A DNA stretch of 64,000 nt from Pontibacter beigongshangensis (lineage in GTDB: Bacteria; Bacteroidota; Bacteroidia; Cytophagales; Hymenobacteraceae), in contig NZ_VFSD01000016.1 in assembly GCF_014332515.1 (NCBI RefSeq), positions 88,892 through 152,891 of the forward strand, read 5' to 3'. Below are positions 8,851 through 17,559 of the stretch, piece after piece. Under the pieces are notes generated by a model, which had not been told where the DNA came from, made no database searches, and saw nothing but the letters and a program-made list of their open reading frames with translations. The position numbers and the translations under genes were made by a program. Every line of letters begins with the position of its first letter. Position 1 is the stretch's first letter.

Positions 8851-9309
8851 TTATAGTTTGGTGATGCTGATGTGCTTTTCAGGTTCTTTTTTGTTGCCGG
8901 TGAGCTGAATGGCAAAACTGTGCATGTCGAAGTTTTGCAGGTTTCGGCGCTGAAAAAAGTTTTGGAGAAGCTCCTCCAGCTCTGCGTCTTCAAAATCGAT
9001 GATCTCGCGGGTATTGTTGCAGTAGATGTGGTTGTGCGCCATGGTGTTGGCATCGTACCGTTTGCAACCCTGCTCCGAAAGCACGCGCCGCACGAGCCCG
9101 TTTTCTGCAAATACATCAAGGGTCTTATACACGGTGCCGAGCGAGATGCTGGGATTGGCGGGCTTTAAAAGCCGGTACACTTCTTCTGCTGCCGGGTGGT
9201 GCCCATGCAACTCCAGCAAAGCCTCATACACCACAATACGCTGGTGCGTGGCCTTCAGGCTGCACGACATTAGCCGTTTTCTTACTTCCTCCCGGTTTAG
9301 TTGCTGCAT
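8851..9309 (-). CDS. Fur-family regulator, PerR-like
   Basis: This 152-residue winged-helix repressor starts MQQLNREEVRKRLMS. The open frame reaches 9438, but the extra N-terminus is not family-like, so the ATG at 9309 was chosen. The recognition helix region is ISLGTVYKTLDVF. Likely regulatory metal ligands are His38, Asp86, His92, His94 and Asp105; Asp86 in RYDANT follows the PerR rather than the Fur pattern. It is odd in lacking the two CxxC pairs of the structural zinc site, since only Cys97 remains of the first pair. With the adjacent peroxiredoxin this points to peroxide sensing. Confidence 0.88.
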   Translation of the reverse strand: MQQLNREEVRKRLMSCSLKATHQRIVVYEALLELHGHHPAAEEVYRLLKPANPSISLGTVYKTLDVFAENGLVRRVLSEQGCKRYDANTMAHNHIYCNNTREIIDFEDAELEELLQNFFQRRNLQNFDMHSFAIQLTGNKKEPEKHISITKL

Positions 9310-9525
9310 GTTCTCAGATAAGAATCTTTCCTGTTTAAGAAGAATTGTGGCAAAGATAAAGGAAAGTGCGGGACGGTGCAAGGTGCCGTTGCAGAAGCTG
9401 TAGTTGTTACTTGGATTAAAAGCTGTGGATAGGAGCAATAGCTGCCACCTGATGGAGCAAAGCTATGGTTGACATAAAACCAGGGTGGAGGGGCTGTAGC
9501 TGGGAGGAAGCTGGCAACTAAGGCG

Positions 9526-9585
9526 AATTATTTGAATGAAAAAGGCCCTCCGGAGGCAAACGAACTGCTGATGTTACTGCTGCTC
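9526..9585 (+). repeat. CTCCGGAG/AT-arm dispersed element, copy 5
   Basis: AATTATTTGAAT, then GGCCCTCCGGAGG, then a tail of interrupted CTG triplets. It lies in the 465-bp gap 9310-9774, downstream of the minus-strand crotonase. The same gap also holds an AT-rich simple-sequence stretch (about 9709-9779) with repeated TTAGCACATTAATT. No gene is seen. Confidence 0.85.
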
Positions 9586-9774
9586 TTTCAAGATAGTGGA
9601 TGCCAGATTTTAGATGTTAAATTTTCTAATTTGAATCAGGAGGCTGGAGAAGTATGTGTCACAGGTGAAGAGTTCTTAAAGCCTGCCTGAGGTTTATTCC
9701 TCAATCCCTCTCATCTCCAAATCTTCAAATTGAAAAATTAGCACATCAGCACATTAATTCTATTAGCACATTAA

Positions 9775-10548
9775 TTACTTGCCTTGAAAGTGAGGGGGGC
9801 GTTTTTCTATAAAAGCCTGCATGCCTTCCTGCTGATCTTCGGAGGCAAAAGAGAGGTAGAAGTTCTTTCGCTCAAAATGAAGGCCTTCGTCCAGGTCGGT
9901 TTCGAAAGCCCGGTTCACAGACTCTTTTGCCAGCCGCACTGCCACCGGCGACATAGCCGCGATCTCATCGGCCAGTCTCATGGCTTCGTCTAAATAAAGA
10001 TCTACAGGCACTACTTTGTTTACCAGTCCGTAGCGCTCAGCCTCCAGGGCGGGCAGGTGTTTGCCGGTGAGCACCATTTCCATGGCTTTGGCTTTGCCGA
10101 TGGCGCGGGTGAGCCGTTGGGTACCGCCTGCTCCGGGCATAATTCCCAGCTTAATCTCGGGTTGGCCGAACACAGCCGTTTCTGATGCGATGATCATGTC
10201 GCAGGTCATGGCGAGTTCGCAGCCACCACCCAGCGCGAAACCTGATACGGCCGCAATCAGGGGCTTTCTGGTTTTTCGAATCTGGTCCCAGGTGGCAAAC
10301 TGGTCTATCAGAAACATGTCTATGGCCGATTTGCCAGCCATTTCCTTAATGTCGGCACCGGCGGCAAAGGCGCGCTCGTTGCCGGTTATCACAATAGCGC
10401 GTACCTCCTCATCGGCGTCCAGTTGCTTCAGGGTTTCCCGGAGCTGGGCCATCAACTGAAGGTTGAGCGCGTTGAGCTCCTTAGGCCGGTTGAGCTGAAC
10501 TAAGGCTACGTGCGGGTGAAAATGAGGTCTTACAAGTATCAGATCCAT
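9775..10548 (-). CDS. Enoyl-CoA hydratase/isomerase family protein (crotonase fold)
   Basis: This 257-residue crotonase-fold protein has an oxyanion-hole block near ERAFAAGADIKEM and both catalytic acids: one glutamate in ALGGGCELAM and one in FGQPEIKLGIMPGAGGTQ. Having both glutamates fits a true 2-enoyl-CoA hydratase rather than a dehydrogenase-linked isomerase. It would act in fatty acid or amino acid beta-oxidation in the cytoplasm. No other beta-oxidation gene is adjacent, so its pathway is not defined by context. Confidence 0.93.
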   Translation of the reverse strand: MDLILVRPHFHPHVALVQLNRPKELNALNLQLMAQLRETLKQLDADEEVRAIVITGNERAFAAGADIKEMAGKSAIDMFLIDQFATWDQIRKTRKPLIAAVSGFALGGGCELAMTCDMIIASETAVFGQPEIKLGIMPGAGGTQRLTRAIGKAKAMEMVLTGKHLPALEAERYGLVNKVVPVDLYLDEAMRLADEIAAMSPVAVRLAKESVNRAFETDLDEGLHFERKNFYLSFASEDQQEGMQAFIEKRPPHFQGK

Positions 10549-10666
10549 GGTTTGAATGGCAGCTAAGGGTATGTGAAGTTACACTTTTACCGCTAACCTT
10601 ACAACCTCTGGTCTGGTATTGAAATTTTTTAAGAAGTGCGTAAAGTATACTTACAGGCTGTCTAGT

Positions 10667-10864
10667 TTAATAAACAACGGTGATTTGAGCAGATGGCAGA
10701 TCAGTGTCCTGCAGGGAGGCAGCGTCGTTAATGTTGCGTGAGTGGTTAAAGGTTGAGCCTTTATCCGCTTTGGGAGCTTTGAGCATGGCCCCAGAAAGGA
10801 GCAGGGCAAAAAGGATCAGGAGTTTAAAGATGAAAGGACGTGTTATTTTTTCAGATGTTTGCAT
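10667..10864 (-). CDS. Small exported or membrane-anchored protein, unknown
   Basis: This 65-residue ORF starts MQTSEKITRPFIFKLLILF. A strongly hydrophobic segment (about residues 11-28) ends near AMLKA, which could be a signal peptidase site or a membrane anchor. The remaining ~35 residues are polar with no motif I recognise. An upstream ATG at 10900 exists, but a perfect -7 promoter box overlaps that position, so transcription would begin downstream of it and the ATG at 10864 is preferred. The promoter match is the main reason to accept this as a gene. Confidence 0.55.
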   Translation of the reverse strand: MQTSEKITRPFIFKLLILFALLLSGAMLKAPKADKGSTFNHSRNINDAASLQDTDLPSAQITVVY

Positions 10865-10897
10865 AGGTAAATGTGTTAGAGTGGCTGGATCGAGGCA

Positions 10898-10905
10898 CAA
10901 ATGTA
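10898..10905 (-). promoter_or_regulatory. Bacteroidota -7 box before the small exported protein
   Basis: The minus strand reads TACATTTG, a perfect TAnnTTTG match, 33 bp before the chosen ATG at 10864. It decides the start of that gene. No -33 TTG is evident at the usual distance. Confidence 0.5.
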
Positions 10906-11071
10906 CGGAAATTAATCCGCATATTTATTTTCTATCTGTTAAAGCCACGCTAAATTATTGTTAAGAAATACTGGTTGTTCAGGAAAGCATGTTTTCTTCT
11001 ATACATGGCACAGGCAGGCCGGTAACTGCTGCCGTTTTCGGCGGTAGCGTGAGTATCCTCAGAAAGTCTTT

Positions 11072-11079
11072 TAAGTTTG
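11072..11079 (+). promoter_or_regulatory. Bacteroidota -7 box in the gene-poor region
   Basis: TAAGTTTG is a perfect TAnnTTTG match on the plus strand at the start of the 1.1-kb stretch before fbp. It would start a transcript near 11084 running through a short ORF and a hairpin. Confidence 0.4.
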
Positions 11080-11149
11080 CATGATTGTTAAAGTCTCGAT
11101 AATGCATTGCTGCCGAATCCGGCATACGCATTCAGGAACGCAGTGTTTA

Positions 11150-11263
11150 ATGTCAAGAACAGAACTATTAGAACTGTTAGTTGATAAGAAAGATCTAAAG
11201 GCGTATGAACCAGCGATATCTGAAAAAATAAATATTTTGATTTTTATGATGTGGCGGCAGTAA
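11150..11263 (+). CDS. Possible 37-residue peptide
   Basis: This short ORF begins MSRTELLELLVDKKDLKAY, an amphipathic helix pattern, and ends FMMWRQ. The frame also opens upstream at 11081, directly at the expected transcription start of the -7 box at 11072. No domain is recognised. It could equally be a remnant or chance ORF; only the promoter favours it. It is followed 7 bp later by a 9-bp-stem hairpin. Confidence 0.25.
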   Translation: MSRTELLELLVDKKDLKAYEPAISEKINILIFMMWRQ

Positions 11264-11269
11264 GCCGGA

Positions 11270-11302
11270 TGCCTCATGGTGTGGCAACGACAGCATGAGG
11301 CA
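11270..11302 (+). other. Stem-loop after the short ORF
   Basis: TGCCTCATG pairs perfectly with CATGAGGCA across a 15-nt loop. There is no T run, so it is not an obvious intrinsic terminator. It may be the 3' structure of a short transcript starting near 11084. Confidence 0.4.
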
Positions 11303-11500
11303 GGATACATAATTGCATGTTGTAACATAGGATGTGAAGCGGCACGTCACCTCTGTATCAGGCACGAAAAATATTTTCTACACGGAGTGTGGCGGCAACA
11401 GCAGGTAAAGAGGCATGGGGGCAGCCAGATGGAGGAGGTGGTGCTATAAAAAATTGCCTGATGGAACGTTTTGTTTTAAATTTACGTAATGGGCAATTAT

Positions 11501-11545
11501 ATAGCTGCAGGTAATCCCTCTGAGAGAAGAGGCCTTTGCAGCTAT
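11501..11545 (+). other. Two-tier stem-loop upstream of fbp
   Basis: An outer 9-bp stem (ATAGCTGCA with TGCAGCTAT) encloses an inner 5-bp stem (CCTCT with AGAGG) and a 6-nt loop. It lies about 450 bp before fbp in a stretch without a recognisable gene. It could be a small RNA or part of a long leader. I do not recognise a known riboswitch class. Confidence 0.4.
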
Positions 11546-11706
11546 TCTTATTGAATATTTTAATTTATATTTTCAGGATATAAATTGGTGTTTTGTTAGG
11601 TTGTTGCGTATCTTTCCGGAATAATCTCTAATTTTAGAGGCTCTAAACCCAAAGATGTTTCAGTTCTAGAATTATTGAGATTGCCGAATATTTTTTTTAA
11701 AGCTTA

Positions 11707-11720
11707 TGCAAACGTTTGCA
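11707..11720. promoter_or_regulatory. Perfect 14-bp palindrome resembling a LacI/GalR operator
   Basis: TGCAAACGTTTGCA is fully palindromic with a central CG and AAACG/CGTTT half-sites, the usual layout of LacI/GalR-family operators. It lies 276 bp upstream of the fructose-1,6-bisphosphatase start, so a sugar-responsive repressor acting on fbp is a reasonable guess. No LacI gene is in the window. Confidence 0.45.
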
Positions 11721-11996
11721 GGTTCCTGTAGGGCTATATCGGTTAGAGGGAAGGCGCCGGGGAATGCACTGATGGCAGCAACCTCTTGTGCTTGCCTTTG
11801 TGCCAGCAGCATTATTTAGGTGCAGAAATGGCAATCATTATATGGCCAGGTACTTCTGAAGGAGTTGCTTTCCTGCAGAATGCCAGGCAGAAACAGTTTG
11901 CTTGTAGTGTTGGCCGCCCGCCTTCCTTCAAAATCTGAAATTGCTTAAAAGAACTATCAATATATAACTTACTCTATAGTTAAAATTTTACGCTTT

Positions 11997-13016
11997 ATGA
12001 ATGACAAACTTGCCCTGCCTGTAGGCACTACGCTCGATAGGTTTATAATGAGGAAACAAGAGGAGTTTCCGTATGCCAGTGGAGAACTGTCGCAGTTGCT
12101 GCGCGATATAGCTTTGGCCGCCAAGATCGTGAACCGCGAGATCAACCGTGCCGGGTTAATTGGCGTGACAGGTGCATTCGGAAATCAGAACGTGCAGGGA
12201 GAAGAGCAGCAGAAACTGGATGTGATCGCCAACATCCGCTTTATCCGGGCTTTACGCAACGGAGGCGAGGTTTGTGCTATTCTCTCTGAGGAAGAGGATG
12301 ATATTATTCTTACCGGCAACAACAAGGGCAAGTATATTGTTGCCATTGATCCGCTGGATGGCTCTTCTAATATTGATGTGAACGTTTCGATCGGGACCAT
12401 TTTCTCTATCTACAGAAGAATCAGCGATTCTGCCCTCACCAGCACACCTGCTGACTGCCTTCAGAAAGGTACCTGCCAGGTGGCGGCCGGCTATATTGTG
12501 TACGGCTCCTCTACCATGCTGGTCTATACCACAGGGCACGGGGTCAATGGGTTCACGTACGATAGCACGCTTGGGGAATTCTTTATGTCGAACCCCAACA
12601 TTACAACTCCTAAAACAGGCACTATTTACTCCTGCAACGAAGGGGGGCTGAACAGTTTTCCGGAGGGAATAAAAAATTACCTGCAGTACTGCAAGGATGA
12701 GGTGTACTCTGCGCGCTACATCGGGTCTTTGGTGGCAGACTTCCACCGAAATCTGCTGAAGGGAGGAATTTATTTGTATCCTCAGACCTCAAAGGCTCCC
12801 AAAGGCAAACTGCGCCTGATGTATGAGTGCAACGCGCTGGCCTTTATTATAGAACAGGCCGGCGGCAGGGCTACCGACGGCACACGCCGTATTATGGAGA
12901 TTGAGCCCACAGAGCTGCACCAGCGCTGCCCGCTTATTATTGGGTCTGCCGAAATGGTTGCGAAAGTAGAGGAAATGCTGGAGAAAGAAGTGGCCGTGCA
13001 TCCCGACACTCTCTAG
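11997..13016 (+). CDS. fbp: Fructose-1,6-bisphosphatase, class I
   Basis: This 339-residue cytoplasmic enzyme hydrolyses fructose-1,6-bisphosphate to fructose-6-phosphate in gluconeogenesis. The metal-binding acidic block LSEEED lies near residue 96 and the signature [12 protein letters not shown] near 118. GTIFSIYRR and YEFNAL-type blocks (here [10 protein letters not shown]) follow, and the C-terminus is complete. The length is normal for class I. The gene stands alone behind more than 1 kb without a firm gene, which holds hairpins and a LacI-type palindrome. Upstream control by a sugar-responsive repressor is inferred only. Confidence 0.97.
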   Translation: MNDKLALPVGTTLDRFIMRKQEEFPYASGELSQLLRDIALAAKIVNREINRAGLIGVTGAFGNQNVQGEEQQKLDVIANIRFIRALRNGGEVCAILSEEEDDIILTGNNKGKYIVAIDPLDGSSNIDVNVSIGTIFSIYRRISDSALTSTPADCLQKGTCQVAAGYIVYGSSTMLVYTTGHGVNGFTYDSTLGEFFMSNPNITTPKTGTIYSCNEGGLNSFPEGIKNYLQYCKDEVYSARYIGSLVADFHRNLLKGGIYLYPQTSKAPKGKLRLMYECNALAFIIEQAGGRATDGTRRIMEIEPTELHQRCPLIIGSAEMVAKVEEMLEKEVAVHPDTL

Positions 13017-13050
13017 GTGCTCGGCAGGCACAAATGGTATAGGAGGATGA

Positions 13051-13088
13051 AATTATGCTAATGAAAATGGAGCTCCGGAGGCTTTTTA
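13051..13088 (+). repeat. CTCCGGAG/AT-arm dispersed element, copy 6
   Basis: AATTATGCTAAT, a short spacer, GAGCTCCGGAGG, then CTTTTTA. It begins 35 bp after the fbp stop. The CTG tail is absent. Its orientation is opposite to that expected for fbp but fits the minus-strand gene further right. Confidence 0.75.
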
Positions 13089-13256
13089 TGGCCAGGGCAT
13101 AGGATACACGTGTCACCTAATACGGCTCAGGGCACAAGACCTTTTAAAGAGTTAAAAGGGAAGAGTCTTCTGAGCCTGCTCTGGTAATTCATCTTCACAT
13201 CTCCAGATCAGCCATTCAACCATCAGCAACAATTAATAACCACCAACCAGCAACCG

Positions 13257-13302
13257 AATTATTCTAATCAAAAAGCCCCTCCGGAGCACTTTGCTGCTGC
13301 TG
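13257..13302 (+). repeat. CTCCGGAG/AT-arm dispersed element, copy 7
   Basis: Full AATTATTCTAAT, then GCCCCTCCGGAG, then TTGCTGCTGCTG. It is 206 bp after copy 6, in the same orientation, and just downstream of the minus-strand gene at 13355. The 338-bp gap also contains AT-rich simple sequence (13190-13256) with CCAGCAACC at its end, and a CACAAGAC block. Confidence 0.9.
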
Positions 13303-13354
13303 ACCGGCATGGACTTTAACAGATTTCATGACTGGTGCTTCGTGTGATCTGATC

Positions 13355-13666
13355 TTAATTCTGACGATTATACATAAAGCGGGTCTGCACTTTTTGCAGT
13401 TCCCGCTTTATGATTAAATGGGCCATGTTGTCGGCCACCTCGTCTGTGGTCTGGCAGGCCATCACCATTCTTACCTTTTGCTCATCCACATCTATCCGGT
13501 AAAGTATCTGCAGCAGGCGGCTCAGGTTGTGGCGCAGCAGGTAGCTAACAGCCCGGGCGGTTTGCCGCTGCAGGTCGTCTAAGGTGCTGGCCTCAAAGTC
13601 GGTTGTGCTGAAGTGCTTGTTCAACAGACTCCTGGTGCCCGCTAGTATTGCACTGGAATAGTCCAT
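13355..13666 (-). CDS. Conserved-looking hypothetical protein
   Basis: This is about 103 residues starting MDYSSAILAGTRSLLNKHFS. The frame opens 15 codons earlier, but that extension is less plausible. The protein is predicted helical, with a distinctive NLSRLLQILYRIDVDEQKV core and a basic C-terminal helix. I believe similar short proteins are widespread in Cytophagales, but I cannot assign a function. It has no signal peptide or membrane segment. Upstream, 13667-13961 holds no further gene that I can support. Confidence 0.75.
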   Translation of the reverse strand: MDYSSAILAGTRSLLNKHFSTTDFEASTLDDLQRQTARAVSYLLRHNLSRLLQILYRIDVDEQKVRMVMACQTTDEVADNMAHLIIKRELQKVQTRFMYNRQN

Positions 13667-13961
13667 CTGTCTGGCAGTCAAATGTTCATGCAAAATAAGA
13701 ATCCTGCCCAAAGCCAGGAACAGGCTTTATAACCAGAACCGATTGCTTTTTATAAAGTAGTCAGTGCCATGTCAGCAATTCAGAAATGGTACACCAGCTA
13801 CAAAACGCTTCTACTGCCGTGAAGGAGCAGTTCTGTGAAAAACCTGGTTTTTAGTCTGGAGCTGCTACCGAAAGGGTTCAGTGCGCGCCCTGGTAGGGGC
13901 ATAACAGGAAAGGTGCAGAGAGACTCCGGCCAGAAGGAGCGGGAATCTCTCCACACAGTAA

Positions 13962-14456
13962 TCAGGCTTCTTTTTTAGCTTTTTCGTCTTGTTTGGCAGA
14001 GGCTTCTTTTTTGCCTGGTGCTGCCTTTTCCTCTTTTTCGGCCGGGGCTTCTGGTGTGGCTTTGGTAAACTGCAGGTGCTTGTTCACGATGTTGTACCAG
14101 GTGGCCAGTTTCTTCATGTCCGATACGTACACGCGGTCCTGGTCGTAGTCCGGCAGAATCTCTTCCATAAAGGCCTTGTACTCCTCATCGGTCGGTTTGC
14201 TGCTCAGTGGCAGTTCATCGCCGTATTTTTCATGAATACGGTCGAACACATCGGCGAGGGGAACGGTTGTTTCCTCATCTGTGGTGTAAATAGAGATCTC
14301 CTCCAGCAGCGACATGCGGTGGCGTGCCTGAGCCACCAGCCTGTTTGGTTTGTCGGCCAGGCTCTCTATAATCACGCCCGTTCGTGTTGGCTTTACCACG
14401 CGGTAAAGCCCGTTCATGCCAGAAACGGCAGCAATTTGTTTTAGATCAATCGGCAT
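13962..14456 (-). CDS. DUF5606-type protein
   Basis: This 164-residue protein starts MPIDLKQIAAVSGMNGLYR. The upstream part of the open frame (to 14528) lies inside the TonB-like gene and was excluded. The N-terminal domain, with GLYRVVKPTRTGVIIESL, and the middle YVSDMKKLATWYNIV segment match the Bacteroidota-specific DUF5606 family, whose function is unknown. The C-terminus is low complexity, rich in Lys, Glu and Ala. It follows the TonB-like gene by 19 bp and is probably co-transcribed. Confidence 0.85.
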   Translation of the reverse strand: MPIDLKQIAAVSGMNGLYRVVKPTRTGVIIESLADKPNRLVAQARHRMSLLEEISIYTTDEETTVPLADVFDRIHEKYGDELPLSSKPTDEEYKAFMEEILPDYDQDRVYVSDMKKLATWYNIVNKHLQFTKATPEAPAEKEEKAAPGKKEASAKQDEKAKKEA

Positions 14457-14475
14457 AATAAGGTGTAAGCTTTGT

Positions 14476-14880
14476 TTATAACTTGAACTTGATCGGAATG
14501 CTGGCCAGCATGCTGTAGCCCGGGGCATTAAATTTTAACTGCCTGGCTACCCGTAAAGCTTCTTCGCCGGTGCCAGCTCCAATCTCTTTAATTATTTTCA
14601 GTCCTGAAATGGAGCCGTCTTCATTCAGGGTAAATCCGATAATGCAGTCTCCCTGTACACGGTTGCGCTTTGCCAGGGGCGGGTACTTCAGCTCGTTGTA
14701 AATAAACTGGTACATGGCCTCCATACCACCTTCGTAGTGCTCTGCCACCGGAGGGGTTTTCTCGGGTGTCCAGACCTTTACTTCAGGTGTGGCAGCAGCC
14801 TTTTGAGTAGAAGTTTGGGCAGAAGCTCCGATGGCCATCAAGGCAAATAAGCAAAATAAGAATGAAAATTTACGATTCAT
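14476..14880 (-). CDS. TonB C-terminal-domain (energy transducer-like) periplasmic protein
   Basis: This 134-residue protein has a signal peptide ending ALMAIGASAQ. A short linker is followed by a TonB C-terminal-like domain with FIYNELKYPPLAKRNRVQG and IIGFTLNEDGSISGLKI. It lacks the long proline-rich span and lasting N-terminal anchor of a true TonB. Exported mini-TonB proteins of this type are common in Bacteroidota; their role is unclear. It lies 19 bp upstream of the DUF5606 gene and 103 bp downstream of engB on the same strand. Confidence 0.85.
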   Translation of the reverse strand: MNRKFSFLFCLFALMAIGASAQTSTQKAAATPEVKVWTPEKTPPVAEHYEGGMEAMYQFIYNELKYPPLAKRNRVQGDCIIGFTLNEDGSISGLKIIKEIGAGTGEEALRVARQLKFNAPGYSMLASIPIKFKL

Positions 14881-14983
14881 GTGGTAAAAATTAATTGAGG
14901 TTTTTAAACAATGTCTTGCCGCACCGCCATCCCTGGCGGCACAAAAGTTAAATTGTGAACACGGTCTTACGTCAAAGCAAGGC

Positions 14984-15592
14984 TTATTGGTTCTGCTTTA
15001 GCTGCAAATTCACCTCCTGTATAAAGTTCAGGATCTCATCGCGTCCGGTTTTGGCTGTTGACGATGTCCTGAAAATCTGAGGCAACTCATCCCAGGTCTC
15101 TTTTAGCTTGCGGGTGAAGGCGGCAATGTTAACATCTGTCTTGGTATTAGACTGTTTATCAGCTTTGGTAAAAACCAGGACAAACGGTACACCAATCGTG
15201 CCAAGTTGATTAATAAATTCAAGGTCTGGCTTCAGTGGCTCGTGCCTGGAGTCAATCAGCACAAAAACGCAGGTAAGGTTCTCCCGCTGCTGAAAGTAGA
15301 AGTTGATCATCTTTCTCCAGCTCTCGCGCGAGGTTTTGCTTACCTTGGCATAGCCGTAACCGGGCAGGTCTACCAGGTACCATTCGTTGTTGATCAGGAA
15401 ATGGTTGATCAGCTGCGTTTTGCCAGGCGAAGCGGACGTTTTGGCTAGTTTGCTCTGGTTTGTAAGCATGTTGATGAGCGACGACTTGCCTACATTAGAC
15501 CGGCCTATAAAGGCATACTCGGGCTTGTCGGGGGCAGGGCAAAGCTCTACCCGGGTATTACTCATCAGAAATTTAGCTTCCTTAATCACCAT
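14984..15592 (-). CDS. engB: Ribosome biogenesis GTP-binding protein EngB/YsxC
   Basis: This 202-residue TRAFAC GTPase acts in 50S subunit assembly. G1 is GRSNVGKSS (about residues 30-38), G3 is [12 protein letters not shown] and G4 is TKADK, all in normal order. The length is typical. Just upstream on its strand lies a hairpin-forming inverted repeat in the 341-bp gap shared with the divergent TPR/PD40 gene. Confidence 0.97.
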   Translation of the reverse strand: MVIKEAKFLMSNTRVELCPAPDKPEYAFIGRSNVGKSSLINMLTNQSKLAKTSASPGKTQLINHFLINNEWYLVDLPGYGYAKVSKTSRESWRKMINFYFQQRENLTCVFVLIDSRHEPLKPDLEFINQLGTIGVPFVLVFTKADKQSNTKTDVNIAAFTRKLKETWDELPQIFRTSSTAKTGRDEILNFIQEVNLQLKQNQ

Positions 15593-15612
15593 AATTTAAA
15601 TATTAAGAGGCA

Positions 15613-15645
15613 AGCTTCTGACTATCTTGGTTAGTTAGAAGCTTT
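15613..15645 (-). other. Inverted repeat upstream of engB
   Basis: AAGCTTCT pairs with AGAAGCTT, and inside them ACTA pairs with TAGT, giving a 12-bp stem with one mismatch and a 7-nt loop. It lies 21 bp before the engB start in the 15593-15933 gap. It may be a leader hairpin or an operator. The rest of that gap shows no gene. Confidence 0.4.
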
Positions 15646-15933
15646 TATTTGTAAATTTCGGAATCTTATAGCAAGTTTAACACAGGTTTTGCCGCAAAAG
15701 TTTGTCTTGGAAAGGCGCTGGCAACACCATGTTTTCGCTCACAGGCAGCTCTGGTTTCAAAACCAGGAGGGCTGTAGCAATGGCTATAGTTTTTACCTGC
15801 TCCCGGTAACTGATAATAGGAGAGCCGGTAAGGGTGCAAAGTTACCACATATTTTTTTAACACGAACAGCGCCTCAAAATGTTCGCCTGGCTTTAAACTC
15901 AAGCCAGCCTCTGACACGGAAGTACAATGTATA

Positions 15934-17208
15934 ATGTATAGCATGAGAAAGTTTTGGTTTGCGCTGATAAGCCTGGGGGTGGTGCTCACACTTAGTGGCG
16001 GTATGGTGCCCGCTGGCCGGGAGGGAGGCAAAAACCTGAAAAAAGCAGACAAGGCCTATGCCGCACAGAATTTTGAGTTGGCAGCAGCCCTTTATCACAA
16101 GGTGCTGCTGCAGAACCCGGGGCATCTGAAGGCAAACCTGGGGGCAGGCCTCTGTTACCTGGAGCTTATTGAGCCCGGCAAGGCGCTGGAGCACCTGCAG
16201 CGGGCTTATGATCAGAATCCCGCCGTATCTGACGAGATACTGGTACTGCTTGGGGAGGCGCATCAGCAGCTTTACAATTTTGAGCAGGCCATGGACTACT
16301 TCCGTGCGGAACTGGCTCGTCTTTCCCGTGCAGAATCCTGGAACAAGCAGTTTCTGCAGAAGCGGCTAAGAGAGTGCGAATCAGGTCTGGAGCTGTCCGC
16401 CAGTCCTGTGGCGGCCACCATCACCAACCTGGGGCCCGCTATTAACTCCCCCTACTCCGACTTTGTGCCGGTGCTGCTCCCCGGCAATACCCTTTTATTG
16501 TACACCACCCGCAGGCCGGTAGCAGCCACACGGGGGAGGGTGGAGGCCGTGGAGCAGATCCATGTCTCGCGGTTCAGGCACAACGCCTGGCAGCCAGCAG
16601 AACTGTTCCTGAAGCCAGACCACAGCCTGCCTGATCATGCGGTAGTGTCGGTGGCGCCCCATGGGCAGGAACTCTACACTTATTTTGGGGGCAAAGCGGG
16701 TGGTCTTCATATGGCTAAAAGAGCAGGGGCCGGATGGGGTACACCAGAGCGGCTCCCGAGCCCGTTTAACGAGGGGGCGGTGGAGCCATCGATGCATGTG
16801 ACAGATGATGGCAAGTTTGCCTTTTTTTCCAGCGACAGGCCCGGCGGCTTTGGTGGGCTCGACCTTTACATCTGTTATAAATTGATGGATGGCACCTGGA
16901 GCCAGGCCTTAAACCTGGGCCCGGCCATTAATACCGCCTACGATGAGGATGCTCCCTGTGTAGACGTTGCCACCAACACCCTCTACTTCAGTTCCAGGGG
17001 CCACAACAGCATGGGTGGGTACGATGTTTTTAAGTCCGGCATCAGAGACTCGGTCTGGAGCCAGGCGCAGAACCTGGGCATGCCAGTAAACTCTCCCTTC
17101 GATGATATTTACTTCTCCCTGACTGATGACCGGCAGAAGGCCTATTTCTCATCAGACAGGCCGGGAGGGCAGGGCAGAAAAGATATTTACCTTATACTTT
17201 TCAGGTAA
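15934..17208 (+). CDS. TPR and PD40 (WD40-like) repeat envelope protein without OmpA domain
   Basis: This 424-residue protein starts MYSMRKFWFALISLG; an internal ATG at 15943 is an alternative start. A signal peptide is followed by TPR repeats (about residues 35-140) and then PD40-type blades with repeated YFSSRGHNSMGGYDVF and AYFSSDRPGGQGRKDIYL patterns. It resembles the first two-thirds of the next gene but stops before the OmpA domain. This gives a paralogue that could bind a partner but not peptidoglycan. Proteins of this make-up occur around the T9SS (PorE-like), but the role here is inferred. Confidence 0.85.
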   Translation: MYSMRKFWFALISLGVVLTLSGGMVPAGREGGKNLKKADKAYAAQNFELAAALYHKVLLQNPGHLKANLGAGLCYLELIEPGKALEHLQRAYDQNPAVSDEILVLLGEAHQQLYNFEQAMDYFRAELARLSRAESWNKQFLQKRLRECESGLELSASPVAATITNLGPAINSPYSDFVPVLLPGNTLLLYTTRRPVAATRGRVEAVEQIHVSRFRHNAWQPAELFLKPDHSLPDHAVVSVAPHGQELYTYFGGKAGGLHMAKRAGAGWGTPERLPSPFNEGAVEPSMHVTDDGKFAFFSSDRPGGFGGLDLYICYKLMDGTWSQALNLGPAINTAYDEDAPCVDVATNTLYFSSRGHNSMGGYDVFKSGIRDSVWSQAQNLGMPVNSPFDDIYFSLTDDRQKAYFSSDRPGGQGRKDIYLILFR

Positions 17209-17559
17209 AGCTAGTAATTTATAGGCCCAGCTTCTGATGTTTTTAATTTCAAGTTGCTGATATTCAATATATCTGGGTTGGGGAGCAAGGTGCCGGGAAA
17301 TCATCGGGCGGGGCATTAGATAGACTAAATTGTTTTTTTTTTGGTAATATCTATATACCTTTACCTATATATTGCAAAAAAATGCCTCCTTTGCCTGCTG
17401 GAGCAATCCCTGTAAAAACTGTTATTCACTTTTTTAAATCTTATCTGGATATTCATATACATAAGTTTTTGATTATCGTATAGAAGCCTGTAAAATAGCA
17501 AACGACAACTATTTTAGTTAACACCATAAACTACCGAACTATAACAAACCTTTTACAGC
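17209..17559. other. Intergenic region, 351 bp, no gene seen
   Basis: An AT-rich leader before the OmpA/PD40 gene. It has no element copy, no REP cluster and no clear TAnnTTTG box. A run around 17340-17375 (TATATACCTTTACC) is the nearest thing to promoter-like sequence. Confidence 0.5.
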
